DNA of 59,175 nucleotides, taken from positions 1 through 59,175 of the forward strand of contig AGAU01000322.1 in assembly GCA_000224765.2 (NCBI GenBank), read 5' to 3'. This DNA comes from SAR324 cluster bacterium JCVI-SC AAA005. Its GTDB lineage: Bacteria > SAR324 > NAC60-12. This document shows, piece by piece, positions 10,901 through 20,212 of this stretch. Numbering within the stretch: the stretch's first letter is position 1; every line of letters starts with the position of its first letter. The notes beneath the pieces are model-generated. The model was given only the letters and a program-made list of their open reading frames with translations, made no database searches and was not told where the DNA came from. The position numbers and the translations under genes were made by a program.

Positions 10901-11426
10901 TACTACGACTGTGTTTATCAGTATTGAGTCTGGTAAAGCTCATACTTGTGCTTTGACATCAACTGGTGCTATCGGGTGCTGGGGAGATAACACTCTTGGA
11001 CAGATGGCTGAAGATCCAAGCGCTCAGGCATCGAGGAAGAGTCCAAAAATTCCTGGTGACATTACTAATGAGTTTGCTGGGGTTGTTTTCTCAAAGGTAA
11101 GTATTGGTACTGAATCAGACTTTACCGCTGCTTTACTTGATAACGGATCTATTGCGGCTTGGGGTACATACAATGGAACTCAGTATAATGATCACTTCGT
11201 TGTCAATAGTGGTGTAGCTACAGATATCGCTGCTGGTAAGGATCATATCTGCTACCTAGAAAGCGGTGCTGTAACTTGTGTAGATGATAACTCAGCTGGA
11301 CAGACTACAGTTCCAACGCTAACTAATCCAACATCAGTTCATGCTGGAGCTGACTGGAGTTGTGCGGTAATGGCCGATACTACTTACAACTGCTGGGGTA
11401 GCAAGAATGGTCGGGGAGGTTACTAA
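7938..11426 (+). pseudogene. Decayed secreted lipoprotein with fibronectin-III and RCC1 repeats
   Basis: One former gene of about 1,160 codons. The original start is the ATG at 7938 behind GGAG; it opens a lipoprotein signal ending LTTTSC, but codon 3 is TAG (7944). Four fibronectin type III-like domains follow to about 9110. A one-base loss near 9115 shifts the frame to a middle region resembling repeat-rich beta structure. In-frame stops lie at 9449 (TGA), 9470 (TAA) and 9536 (TGA), and another frameshift near 9742. The C-terminal third holds about six RCC1-type repeats (e.g. CWGDNTLGQ, NSYGQLGNGT). A TAG at 10659 replaces the expected tryptophan of one repeat. Base composition is more AT-rich than the neighbours. 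Probably a surface protein; partner unknown. Confidence 0.85.
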
Positions 11427-11496
11427 ACCATCTACCTCGGCCTCGCCCTTGCTGCAGAACTCCTGACGTTCTGAATTCCTCTACTAACTTCTCAAG

Positions 11497-11529
11497 CCCT
11501 GAGTCTCCTTGTGGGATGCAGGGTTTTTT
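11497..11529 (+). terminator. Rho-independent terminator after the FN3/RCC1 gene
   Basis: CCCTG pairs with CAGGG around an inner TCC/GGA stem, followed directly by six Ts (11524-11529). It lies about 70 bases after the end of the decayed lipoprotein gene and in its orientation. Confidence 0.7.
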
Positions 11530-11611
11530 GTTACTATTCTCAAGCAAATCATGGAGTCTGAAAACCCTCGCTTATGAGTTAAGGCAGTAATGATGGACTC
11601 ACTATGTTGAT

Positions 11612-12511
11612 CTATAGTTCCATTGGTTCGACCGAACAGGTTGCCGAGAGGTATTCATCATTTTCGAGCCATTGTGGACAGACCGTTCCAGGTTTTCCAA
11701 CATTGTTTAAGGCATCAACGGTATGATTAACAGGCTCAATACACACAAAATCTGCGTCAACAGAGGGACTGTAGATTTGTAGACAACTTAATGGGTCTGC
11801 TGCTTTAACATGCACATTTAAACCATGTTGGGGCCTAATCAATTCAGCTATTCCATCCCAGCCAGTATAGGCATTGTTCAGCAAACCATTAGGGAAGCCA
11901 CTTCTCTCACGAAAATCGCTGGATGGCCCAGAGCCTGGAATCACATGTTCTGTGGGGAGATGCTGTGAATCTTCCAACCAGCAGCCAACGGCGTTGAACT
12001 GCAGTTGGCTATTCTCTTCCCTTGCCAGCCAGGGATGAAATCCAATACCATAGGGTAGTGTCTCTTCAGCTTGGTTGATCACATCCAATTCTATGCTCAA
12101 AATCCCCTCCTCCAATTTATAACGTAGTTGCGCTGAGTATCGGAAACGACTCGGCCCCTCACTTTGTAAAGTTAAGTAGACCTCATCCTCTGCAACTCTG
12201 ATGATTTGCCAAGGTTCTTGAAACACATTGCCATGAATGGGAAAGGGTTCACCAACTAAATTGGGGGATAATTTGAGCTGTCCGAGGGGTGTTTTGAATC
12301 CTCCACCTGAGATACGATTCGCAAAAGGTAGCAGTACGTTGCAGCCCAAACTGAAGGGTCCTGATCGCTGAAATGAATTCCCAGGCCTCAGAATTGGGAT
12401 CCAGCCCTGAGGGCCCTTAAAATCATAGTCAACTAAGGCACCACCCACCATGGGATCAATTACCAATTTACCTTGGCTATCGTTGAGAACAATTCGTTTT
12501 TGATTTTGCAT
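11612..12511 (-). CDS. Aldose 1-epimerase (mutarotase) family protein
   Basis: Galactose-mutarotase-fold protein, 299 residues, that would interconvert alpha and beta anomers of a sugar or sugar phosphate. Visible family features are the N-terminal LVIDPMVGGALVDYDF strand pair, the NRISGGGF arginine region, the PIHGNV histidine, a second histidine in GIGFHPWLA, and the C-terminal glutamate in FVCIEPVNHTVDA. The gene stands alone between two oppositely oriented loci, with a normal ATG (MQNQKRIV). Substrate cannot be assigned; related proteins act on hexoses, pentoses or hexose-6-phosphates. Confidence 0.85.
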   Translation of the reverse strand: MQNQKRIVLNDSQGKLVIDPMVGGALVDYDFKGPQGWIPILRPGNSFQRSGPFSLGCNVLLPFANRISGGGFKTPLGQLKLSPNLVGEPFPIHGNVFQEPWQIIRVAEDEVYLTLQSEGPSRFRYSAQLRYKLEEGILSIELDVINQAEETLPYGIGFHPWLAREENSQLQFNAVGCWLEDSQHLPTEHVIPGSGPSSDFRERSGFPNGLLNNAYTGWDGIAELIRPQHGLNVHVKAADPLSCLQIYSPSVDADFVCIEPVNHTVDALNNVGKPGTVCPQWLENDEYLSATCSVEPMEL

Positions 12512-12670
12512 TTGTCCACTGACTGTAGCTTTTTTGACCTAAAGTCTTATTTAAGATACCTCAATCACAAACTAGCTTTATACTATTTAATGATTAAATT
12601 GTTGTTTGTCCTTAGAACCCAAATCGAAAACTAGCAAACCAATGGAGTCATCCGTTGTTTACCACACTAT

Positions 12671-13666
12671 TTAGCTTTTTAGGGAGAACAGTTTAGATGC
12701 ATTTGACCCCATGATATCATCTCTTTCTTCTGGACTAACATTCATTTTATGGGCGTAATTTACCATGGAATCCATCTCAATCCAGGGATGGTCTGTAGCA
12801 AACATTAAATTCTTAGATCCAACAAATGCTTTAGCAAATTCGATAGCCTCATCAGATGGACTTACCAAATCAAAATAAATGTTCTTGAAGTAACTTTTGA
12901 TCTCTTTTTTGATATTAGCATTACCTCTTTTCTTAACTTCAATTTGTTCTTGAATCCGTCCCATGATGTAAGGGAGAATTCCACCCAAATGTGGTTGAAC
13001 TATCTTTAGCTCAGGATACTTGTCAAGGGTTCCACTGAGAATGAGTCTCATCAACGCAATAGAAGTATCGACCATAAAACCCATCATTGGGATCAAGCTG
13101 TAGTCTTTGATGACATCGCCCCATGCCGGAACTGTAGGATGTAAAACCAGGGGAATTCCTCTAGCTTCTAGTTGAGCATAAAATTCAAAAAACTCCGGAT
13201 CATCTAGGTTTTTTTCATTGATATGCGAGCTGACAAAAGCACCTTTGAAAAGATTACTTTTTTGCAAACAACGATTTAACTCAGAAATTGAATTTGTAAG
13301 ATTATTGATCGCAATGTTAGCAAGCCCAAAGAATTTTTTAGGGTATTTGTTGCAGAGGCTCTCAATGTAATCATTACAGATTTGGGAGCCTACCAACCGG
13401 AGTTCTTCATCCAATAAATCTGGAGTGGGTATATTCACACTGATCAGTCCTGCATCAATCTTGGATTTCTCCATTTTTTCAAGGATCAAGTCTGGCTCAT
13501 ATTTTTCCAAATCTATGTAGAACGTATACATGCCATTAAAATAATCGACTGCATATTTATTTTCTGTAATCTTTGTGCCCCTTACTTTGGATTTACTTTT
13601 ACAGAGTAACTCAGCATAGTCTTTTGGAAAAACATGAGACTGTACATCTACAACTTTTATTTCCAT
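12671..13666 (-). CDS. Amidohydrolase family 2 (ACMSD-like) protein
   Basis: Metal-dependent TIM-barrel hydrolase or decarboxylase of the amidohydrolase-2 (ACMSD/gamma-resorcylate decarboxylase) family, 331 residues. Metal-site elements are the N-terminal VDVQSHVFP, LVLHPTVPAW, QPHLGG and ATDHPW. The first motif is normally D-x-H-x-H; here the first histidine is glutamine (residue 9), leaving the second histidine. This could weaken or change metal binding, or mark a subfamily. A GGAG-like site precedes the ATG. It is divergent from the aldo/keto reductase gene, sharing a 65-base promoter region. Codon use is more AT-rich than neighbours. Substrate unknown. Confidence 0.8.
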   Translation of the reverse strand: MEIKVVDVQSHVFPKDYAELLCKSKSKVRGTKITENKYAVDYFNGMYTFYIDLEKYEPDLILEKMEKSKIDAGLISVNIPTPDLLDEELRLVGSQICNDYIESLCNKYPKKFFGLANIAINNLTNSISELNRCLQKSNLFKGAFVSSHINEKNLDDPEFFEFYAQLEARGIPLVLHPTVPAWGDVIKDYSLIPMMGFMVDTSIALMRLILSGTLDKYPELKIVQPHLGGILPYIMGRIQEQIEVKKRGNANIKKEIKSYFKNIYFDLVSPSDEAIEFAKAFVGSKNLMFATDHPWIEMDSMVNYAHKMNVSPEERDDIMGSNASKLFSLKS

Positions 13667-13731
13667 AAAAAACTCCTTTTTAACTTCTACTAGTTAGATT
13701 TCTTTTTAAATATTAAATATAGGTAGGAGAC

Positions 13732-14664
13732 ATGAAATACAGAATTCTTGGAAAGACGGGCTTTGAAGTAAGTGTTATTTCCATGGGTTGTTGGGGCATC
13801 GGCGGCCAATGGGGTCCGATAGAGGAAAACCAGGCCATCCAGACGGTTGATGCTGCCTTTGATGCAGGTGTTAATCTATTTGATACCGCAGACTCCTATG
13901 GACTTGGTCAAAGTGAGTTCTACACCGGCAAGGCATTGAAGAACAAGCGTGATCAGGTCTTTATTGCCACAAAGGTTGGGAATTGGGGCCGAAGAATCGG
14001 TGACCCTGTTGGCTTGAAAAGCATTCACAGCATTATCAATTGTTGCCACGCCAGTTTATATCGTCTGGGAACAGACTACATCGATCTCTATCAATGTCAT
14101 GTGGGCACTCCAGAAAATCCTGAAATTTTTGTAGAAGCTTTCGAGCTATTAAAGCAACAGGGGAAGATTCGCCACTACGCGATTTCCACTAATGACATGT
14201 CTTCTCTCAAAGCGATCAATGTGGATGGTAACTGTGCGGCTTGTCAGATCAACTACTCGGTTTTAAGCCGGAGCGCAGAAAAGGATATCCTGCCTTACTG
14301 CTTGGAGAACAATATCGGTGTGCTGTTACGGGGCCCAATCGCTCAGGGTTTACTCGTGGATAAATTCTCTGCGGACACCCGCTTTACGGATTCTGTACGG
14401 CTGAAATGGAATCCAGGTGGGGATCAACATGAAAAATTCTTGAAAGAACTTGATCGAGTCAGTCAACTCCGACAATTCGTGACCCCAGAGAAAAGCATGC
14501 TTGACTTGGCGCTGCAGTTTGTCTTAGCCAATCCGGCGGTCACCTGCCCCATTCCAGGAATGAAATCAGCTGAGCAGGCAAGACTGAATGTAGTAGCAGC
14601 TGACCAGGACTTAGACGCAGATACTCTCAGAAAAATTGATGAAATCTGTCAACCAGGCTTTTGA
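13732..14664 (+). CDS. Aldo/keto reductase
   Basis: NAD(P)H-dependent oxidoreductase of the aldo/keto reductase superfamily, 310 residues, cytoplasmic TIM barrel. Catalytic tetrad elements are visible: aspartate and tyrosine in FDTADSYGLGQSE, lysine in IATKVGNWG and histidine in LYQCHVG. The C-terminal cofactor loop PIPGMKSAEQARLN is present. The start has AGGTAGGAG just upstream. Many relatives in catabolic clusters reduce sugar lactones or galactose-like sugars (L-fucose/galactose dehydrogenase types), but the substrate is not determined here. It ends in a strong terminator. Confidence 0.88.
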   Translation: MKYRILGKTGFEVSVISMGCWGIGGQWGPIEENQAIQTVDAAFDAGVNLFDTADSYGLGQSEFYTGKALKNKRDQVFIATKVGNWGRRIGDPVGLKSIHSIINCCHASLYRLGTDYIDLYQCHVGTPENPEIFVEAFELLKQQGKIRHYAISTNDMSSLKAINVDGNCAACQINYSVLSRSAEKDILPYCLENNIGVLLRGPIAQGLLVDKFSADTRFTDSVRLKWNPGGDQHEKFLKELDRVSQLRQFVTPEKSMLDLALQFVLANPAVTCPIPGMKSAEQARLNVVAADQDLDADTLRKIDEICQPGF

Positions 14665-14686
14665 AACGATCCTTTCAAAAGCTTTT
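14657..14686 (+). terminator. Rho-independent terminator of the aldo/keto reductase gene
   Basis: A perfect 10-base inverted repeat (GCTTTTGAAA and TTTCAAAAGC) around a CGATCC loop, followed by TTTT at 14683-14686. The stem includes the stop codon of the aldo/keto reductase gene and also the last codons of a small opposing frame. Confidence 0.75.
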
Positions 14687-14851
14687 CTGACGCAAGATTT
14701 CATTGCGAGTGTCCCTACTCATAGGAGAGACGCTTTTTAGCCAGAATTCTTCGTAGGATTCTGGTGCCAGTTGCTGCCAGAGATAGAAAGGAAGGATCAA
14801 GCAGATGAAGACAAGGGCAACTAACCATAGGGCCCGCAACAGGTCACGCAA
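14675..14851 (-). CDS. Possible small single-helix membrane protein
   Basis: A 58-codon frame starting with TTG, six bases after GGAGAG, and placed just downstream of the ThDP-enzyme gene on the same strand. It encodes a short charged N-terminus (RDLLRA), one hydrophobic helix (LWLVALVFICLILPFYLW) and a polar tail rich in E, R and K. No family is recognised. It could be a genuine small inner-membrane protein of the operon or the remnant of a larger one, since the frame stays open for several codons before the TTG. No other evidence supports expression. Confidence 0.4.
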   Translation of the reverse strand: MRDLLRALWLVALVFICLILPFYLWQQLAPESYEEFWLKSVSPMSRDTRNEILRQKSF

Positions 14852-14908
14852 AGCAAACTCTCCGATGAGAAGATCGCTGGAAGAATTTCAAGCGACTTTA
14901 GGCTTGGA

Positions 14909-16459
14909 TTAGCAGATTGCCTCAATCAAATAGGGACCAGGTGTGGAGAGTCCATGACTCATCGCCCGATGGAGTTCTTCAGCTGTTTCCACACGTACAC
15001 CCTCCACCCCCATCCCACAGGCCATTTCCACCCAATTTAAATTGGGATTCTCCAAGTCAAACAGGCGTCGTGTATTCTTGCCGGGTTGCGCTCCGACGTT
15101 ACGAAGTTCCCCATGAAGAATGGCATAGCTTCGATTAGCGTAGATCACTGTTGTGACATTGAGTTGCTCCCGGGCCTGCGTCCAGAGTGACTGTAGAGTA
15201 TACATCGCACTGCCATCCCCAGATAGACTAAGCACAGGACGATCACGACAGGCTACTGCAGCTCCTGTTGCTAAAGGCATTCCCTGACCGATGGATCCAC
15301 CCGTAATAAATAGCCAGTCATGTGGCGGGCATCCCTTGGTAAAATCCAACAGATTACGACCCATACTGATTGACTCATCACTGACGATCACGCCCTCCGG
15401 AAGCACGTTTGCCACTACAGCAGAGATCGTATCACTATCTAACTTGCCAGACGGCATTTTCGGTAAATCAGGAGATTGGCGTTGGATTTCCGCATTCTCT
15501 GCCCCCAGCATCACAGCAAGTTCAATCAAGGCCTGTGGACCATCTTCGGCAACCGTGGCAAGTGTATGAATCTGGCAATCCTTGGCCAGCAACAGACTAG
15601 GCTTATTTGGATAGGCGAAAAAAGCAACTGGTGATTTGGTGTTCACCAGAATGGCGTGCTTGAAGCGCTTGGTTGCTTCAAGAGCAACATCGACCATGTA
15701 AGGCATTCGAGGAACGTGAACCCTTCCTGCCCCTCTTTGAGTGCGTGCAGTAGCAAACTCTGTAATCAGTCCGACATCACAGTGACTTGCCAACTTGCCT
15801 GCCCACTCCAGTGAAGATTCTCGCAAGGTCTTTCCACCCAAAAGGATCAAGACGTCTTCTTCTTCACGAATGACGCGTGCACATTTTTCCAGTGCTTTCC
15901 CGGATACTTTCTTGGGAGCAGTGATGGCAGGAATTGGCGGGGCTTTCTTAAATTCACCTGCATCCTGCCAGGCAGCATCAGCTGGAAGAATCAATGAGGC
16001 GATACAGCCTGGAGCCCTCTGTGATTCTGCTATGGCCTGAGCAGTGGTAGTGGCTATCTCTGGGGAAACACGAGCGGTCATCACCCAATCTGACATAGGC
16101 CGAGCAATCCCCTCAACATCTGCGTTCAAAGGTGCATCGTGCTCGATGTGATAGGTGGCATGTTCCCCAATGACGTTAACCATTGGTGTGTGCGCTTTTC
16201 GGGCATTGTGAATGTTGGACAGCCCATTTGCCAATCCAGGACCTGTATGTAACAGAGTGGCGGCTGGTTCGTCCTTCATCCTCGCATAGCCGTCTGCGGC
16301 CCCTGTTACCACCCCCTCGAAAAGTCCCAATACGCATTCCAGGCCCTCCACACGATCCAAGGCAGCACAGAAGTGCATCTCTGAAGTACCCGGGTTCGCA
16401 AAGCACACCTTGATGCCCCCGGCAACTAGAGTTCGGATCAGTTGTTCAGCACCATTCAT
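14909..16459 (-). CDS. Thiamine-diphosphate enzyme of the acetolactate synthase-like family
   Basis: ThDP-dependent enzyme, 516 residues, with the three-domain layout of the acetolactate synthase/benzoylformate decarboxylase family. The N-terminal Pyr domain has the catalytic glutamate in CVLGLFEGVVTGAADGYAR. The middle domain spans roughly residues 190-330. The C-terminal PP domain has the ThDP motif starting GDGSAMYTLQSLW and ending at the asparagine of YANRSYAIL. It is shorter than IlvB and lacks a neighbouring small subunit, so it is more likely a 2-keto-acid decarboxylase or lyase than a biosynthetic acetolactate synthase. It is the downstream partner of a membrane-protein gene 17 bases away. 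Confidence 0.85.
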   Translation of the reverse strand: MNGAEQLIRTLVAGGIKVCFANPGTSEMHFCAALDRVEGLECVLGLFEGVVTGAADGYARMKDEPAATLLHTGPGLANGLSNIHNARKAHTPMVNVIGEHATYHIEHDAPLNADVEGIARPMSDWVMTARVSPEIATTTAQAIAESQRAPGCIASLILPADAAWQDAGEFKKAPPIPAITAPKKVSGKALEKCARVIREEEDVLILLGGKTLRESSLEWAGKLASHCDVGLITEFATARTQRGAGRVHVPRMPYMVDVALEATKRFKHAILVNTKSPVAFFAYPNKPSLLLAKDCQIHTLATVAEDGPQALIELAVMLGAENAEIQRQSPDLPKMPSGKLDSDTISAVVANVLPEGVIVSDESISMGRNLLDFTKGCPPHDWLFITGGSIGQGMPLATGAAVACRDRPVLSLSGDGSAMYTLQSLWTQAREQLNVTTVIYANRSYAILHGELRNVGAQPGKNTRRLFDLENPNLNWVEMACGMGVEGVRVETAEELHRAMSHGLSTPGPYLIEAIC

Positions 16460-16476
16460 GAAGATCTCCCGCTTGG

Positions 16477-17613
16477 TTAATCAGAAAGATAAAGTCGCAA
16501 TACCTGCTTACGCAAAATTGGGTCAGAGAATCGATAGACTGCTCGGTCCAACAAATAGTGAACAAATCCACTCGCAAAGGCCAGCCCCAGAAACAATGTC
16601 AGCCAGTTGGACTCCATCAGCAAAGCTTGCCAGCTAGGAATCCACTCTGCTCCAAGTCCATTTGAAACATCCACTGAATCAATATCCAGAAAGGGGACAG
16701 CCAGAATAGTTAGCAACGCCCAGAGTCCAACAATTCTCCAACTGGATTGATTTTTGGGAGAGTCAACAGTGTAGGCATGCCCTGCAATACCAACTGCTAC
16801 CAGCCAATGCTGCACACTGATGAGTACCAGAAACGCTAAGGGCGATAGCCACCAGGCGGCATTGGCAAGCAGTAACAAGCTGAGCAGGTAAGCACGGTAG
16901 GCAACTGACTGATTCTGGGATCTAAGCCTCCGCCAGGCAATCAAAGAAAGAAAAACTACGGTTCCTCTGAGGAACCAGGTACTTGACGAATCAAATGTCA
17001 GCCAAGTTACGATCAGCAACCCCTCCTGCTGCAGCCAGGTCGTCCCCTGCGCAAGTTCTCCGAACCAAGGGACTATTCCACCCAGCAGTAAACACCAATT
17101 TTTCTCACATGTGTCAATTTTCTGAGACTGAACAGGTTGACGAAGTTGATAGAGCCTGAGGACTCCATAGTGCTGAATTGCGAAGTGATAGAGCGCCCAG
17201 GCATAGTCAATGATCGCTAGGGTCAATATCTTTTCAGTGAGTGTCCAAGTCGGCCAAGGACTATAAAGCCACACAAAGACTGATAAAATCACCAAAATAG
17301 GGACACCGAGAAACCGCAGGGGTTGCACCTTGCGTACAGAAGAATAGCTAGGAGATGTGAATGCCAGAAAGCAAGAACTAAAGCGGTGTGTCAGCCAAAA
17401 CAGCAAGGTGCATAAAAGGAAAAAAGGTTCTAGGCCTTCTCCCCAATCCAGCAAGATCACCAGTGGCAATAGCCACAATCCGCAGAGCAGCCAAGTGGAG
17501 TCCCAAGCTGGGTTTCTCAGGAAGCCAAGTGCTAACTCAGCCTGCTCTGAGATTTCAAGGTTTTTACTGTAGGGAATCGTTCCAGTGAAACGATGTTTTA
17601 AAACATCAATCAA
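16477..17613 (-). CDS. Multi-pass membrane protein of unknown function
   Basis: 378 residues with about ten hydrophobic segments. I do not recognise the family. Noticeable conserved-looking polar residues inside or beside helices are the histidines in YHFAIQHYGVLRLYQLRQ (about residues 140-157), another set in SVQHWLVAVGIAGHAY, and one in SGFVHYLLDRAVYRF near the C-terminus. Histidines placed at helix ends are typical of metal- or haem-binding membrane oxidoreductases such as desaturase-like proteins, but the classical desaturase boxes are absent. It lies ten bases from the glyoxalase gene upstream and 17 bases from the ThDP gene downstream, so all three are probably cotranscribed. Confidence 0.75.
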   Translation of the reverse strand: MIDVLKHRFTGTIPYSKNLEISEQAELALGFLRNPAWDSTWLLCGLWLLPLVILLDWGEGLEPFFLLCTLLFWLTHRFSSCFLAFTSPSYSSVRKVQPLRFLGVPILVILSVFVWLYSPWPTWTLTEKILTLAIIDYAWALYHFAIQHYGVLRLYQLRQPVQSQKIDTCEKNWCLLLGGIVPWFGELAQGTTWLQQEGLLIVTWLTFDSSSTWFLRGTVVFLSLIAWRRLRSQNQSVAYRAYLLSLLLLANAAWWLSPLAFLVLISVQHWLVAVGIAGHAYTVDSPKNQSSWRIVGLWALLTILAVPFLDIDSVDVSNGLGAEWIPSWQALLMESNWLTLFLGLAFASGFVHYLLDRAVYRFSDPILRKQVLRLYLSD

Positions 17614-17622
17614 ACAAAACTC

Positions 17623-18045
17623 TTACCAGTGTCCCGTGTTCTGCATGCTTGACCAGGGTTCAGCCGGTGCAAGAGCTTCCCCTGCCTGAAGCAACTCAAT
17701 AGAAACATTATCAGGAGATCGAACAAAGGCCATTCGCCCGCAGCGAGGAGGTCGATTGATCATGACTCCGTTGTCCATCAATTCCTGGCACTTATCATAA
17801 ATATTCTCAACCTGATAGGCCAGGTGACCAAAGTGACGACTATCATTGGGTAAGCCCTCATCACCATCCCAGTTAAAGGTCAGTTCAATCTGAGCTTCTT
17901 CTTGGCCCTCTGGAGAAAGAAACACCAGAGTAAAGCGACCTGCATCACTATCACGTCGTCGAACTTCCTGCAGACCGAGCAACTTGTAAAAAGCAACGGA
18001 TTCATCGAGATCTTTCACTCGAAGCATGGTGTGTAGATATCGCAT
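17623..18045 (-). CDS. Glyoxalase I (lactoylglutathione lyase)-like VOC protein
   Basis: Vicinal-oxygen-chelate metalloenzyme, 140 residues, the usual length of bacterial GloA. The two paired beta-alpha-beta-beta-beta units are clear, with metal-ligand candidates in MRYLHTMLRV (His), QIELTFNW (Glu), HFGHLAYQV (His) and VSIELLQ (Glu), matching the His/Glu/His/Glu set of glyoxalase I. GloA isomerises the glutathione hemithioacetal of methylglyoxal to S-lactoylglutathione. Normal ATG with GGAGATG-like spacing in AACAGGAGATGTTCCC. First gene of a probable operon with the membrane protein and ThDP enzyme. Confidence 0.88.
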   Translation of the reverse strand: MRYLHTMLRVKDLDESVAFYKLLGLQEVRRRDSDAGRFTLVFLSPEGQEEAQIELTFNWDGDEGLPNDSRHFGHLAYQVENIYDKCQELMDNGVMINRPPRCGRMAFVRSPDNVSIELLQAGEALAPAEPWSSMQNTGHW

Positions 18046-18095
18046 GGGAACATCTCCTGTTCAAAAAAATGACTAACTAAGTTGGTCGCAGTTTT

Positions 18096-20212
18096 TCAAA
18101 TGAGCTGGCTGGCAACTGGTAATCGACGAATACGTTTTCCAGTGGCTGCATAGATGGCGTTGCAAAGTGCAGGGACAACCGGTGGTACTCCCGGTTCCCC
18201 TATCCCACCTGGGGCCTCTTCGTTTTCGATGATACTCACAAACACCTCGGGAGACTCTGAGAGCCGAGCCACCCGATAATCATGGAAGTTGCTGTTGGCC
18301 ACAGCTCCATCTTTCAAGGAAATCTGTTCATAAAGTGCTGCTGAAAGCCCAAAAATCACTGATCCCTCAATTTGTTGGTGGATAATGTTGGGATTGACGT
18401 AGCGTCCGCAGTCGATAGCACAATGGACTTTATGAACGCGAACGTTGCCTGAGTCAACAGAAACTTCAACAACCTGCGCCACAATACTTTTGAAAGATTC
18501 ATGAAGAGCGATGCCTCGAGCATGTCCTTCCGGTAGGCTTGATTCCCATCCTGCATCTTGAGCAACTTGATCCAAAACCTTTCGATGGCGAGGCTGATCT
18601 GTTAGCAGTGCCAGACGATATTCCAGCGGATCACGACCTGCAAGATCCGCAGCTTCATCTAGTACACTTTCAACCGTGAAAGCATTGTGTGAATTGCCCA
18701 CAGAGCGCCAAAAACCAACTCGAATACCTGGCTCAACCACCTCATAGTCCATTTCGTAGGCAGGTATCGCATATGGGAGCTGTGTTCCCCCCGTAGAAGT
18801 CACATCCCAATCGATCCAGTTCAAAAGTTTGCCCACAGCTCTAGTATCTACGTGTTGCCAAGCAAACTACGAGATAGCTGATGGCCCTGCCAGTTGATGT
18901 TTCCATGACTTGGGGAATCCATTTTTATCCAGTTCAACCTGTAAGCGACTCTTGTAGGCTGGACGATAGAAATCGTGCTGAGTGTCTTCCTCTCGAGTCC
19001 AGATCAGCTTGACAGGACGACCAACCGCTTTGGAAGCCTGGACTGCCTGAACTGCGAAGTCCCAATCACGACGCCCAAATCCCCCACCCAAATAGGTAGT
19101 GTGTACTGTCACCTGCTCTGGGTCCAGGCCAGTGATTTCAGCAGACTTATCACGGACCACTTCTGGAAACTGGGTAGGGACCCAAACCTCACAGCGATCT
19201 TTATGTACATCTGCTGTACAGTTCATCGGCTCCATGGTTGCGTGAGCAAGGTAGGGTAGGAAGTACTCTACATCAAGGACCTTCTCTCCAGACACCTCCG
19301 CCTTGCCAAGGTCATCCAATGCTTCGGTCAATTGTTGTTCCAAGTCCACATCGTTCAGTCCGGCACTCCTCCCACCATGGAACTCTATCTGCAGAGCCTC
19401 TGCCCCCCTTTTCGCCTGCCAGAATTTTTCCGCAACGACCGCTACACCGTTGAGAATTTCAAAAACTCCAACAACCCCCTTTACACCCAAAGCGCTGGAC
19501 TCTTCATAGCGCAAAATTTCACCTCCAAAAACAGGAGACTGACGAACCGTCGCGTAAAGCATTCCGGGGACTTTGACATCAATGCCGAATTGGGCCTGAC
19601 CTGTGACCTTGGCTAGTCCATTGAGACGGTTCAGCGGTTTGCCCACCAATCGGTACTGAGAGCGATCCTTGCAGCGTGGATCATCAGGAACTTCCAGCTT
19701 AGCAGCTTCTGTAGCCAGTTCTCCATAGCTCAGTTTTCTGTCGCTACCAGCATACAAGACATGACCGGCAGATGTTTGACATTCACCTGGAGATACTTGC
19801 CAGCGATTTGCAGCCGCTTGAACAAGCATACTTCGAGCAGCAGCGCCAGTTTTGCTAAGTGGCTCCCACCATTTCACAATTGATGTACTTCCTCCAGTTC
19901 CTTGGGTGAAACCTCCTGGTGTCTATAGGCTAAATGAACAGAAGCAAGGACAATATCGATCTGATCAGGCTCGACATCGAGTTCTTCAGCCAGAATGGTC
20001 GGCAAAGAAGTTGTTACTCCCTGGCCCATCTCTACGGAAGGCACAACAAATCCAATCCGATTGTCATTCCCGATCCGAACCCAAAGTCCCAACTCATTTG
20101 CACTTTCTTTTGGACTGCTCAGAATAAGTGGTGAATTGGAGGTGCAGCCAAGCAATAAGCCACCTGTCATCAAGAGCGATGAATGTAAGAAAGCTCGTCT
20201 CGACAAGCTCAT
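18096..20212 (-). pseudogene. Molybdopterin-binding large subunit of an isoquinoline-1-oxidoreductase-type dehydrogenase, disrupted
   Basis: Former gene of about 705 codons for the xanthine-dehydrogenase-family large subunit (IorB-like), which holds the molybdenum cofactor. It starts at the ATG at 20212 ([12 protein letters not shown]), a Tat signal with a lipobox LLLGC, overlapping the small-subunit stop by one base. A one-base loss near 19918 breaks the frame: the reading should continue as GFTQGTGGSTSIVKWWEPL. A further in-frame TAG lies at 18867, after which homology continues (AVGKLLNWIDWD to the end at RRLPVASQLI). Cofactor-contact motifs such as EMGQGVTT, GGGFGRRDWD and APGGIGEPGVPP are retained. 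Two lesions in an otherwise full-length gene suggest recent loss. Confidence 0.85.

Noticed and set aside
7938..11426. Stop-codon reassignment to explain the in-frame TAG/TGA/TAA codons
   Set aside because: All three stop codons occur inside dead genes, frameshifts are present too, and intact neighbours end normally at all three stops and use none internally.
18867..18869. Readthrough TAG in the molybdenum subunit
   Set aside because: No supporting context, and the same gene also has a separate frameshift, so decay is simpler.
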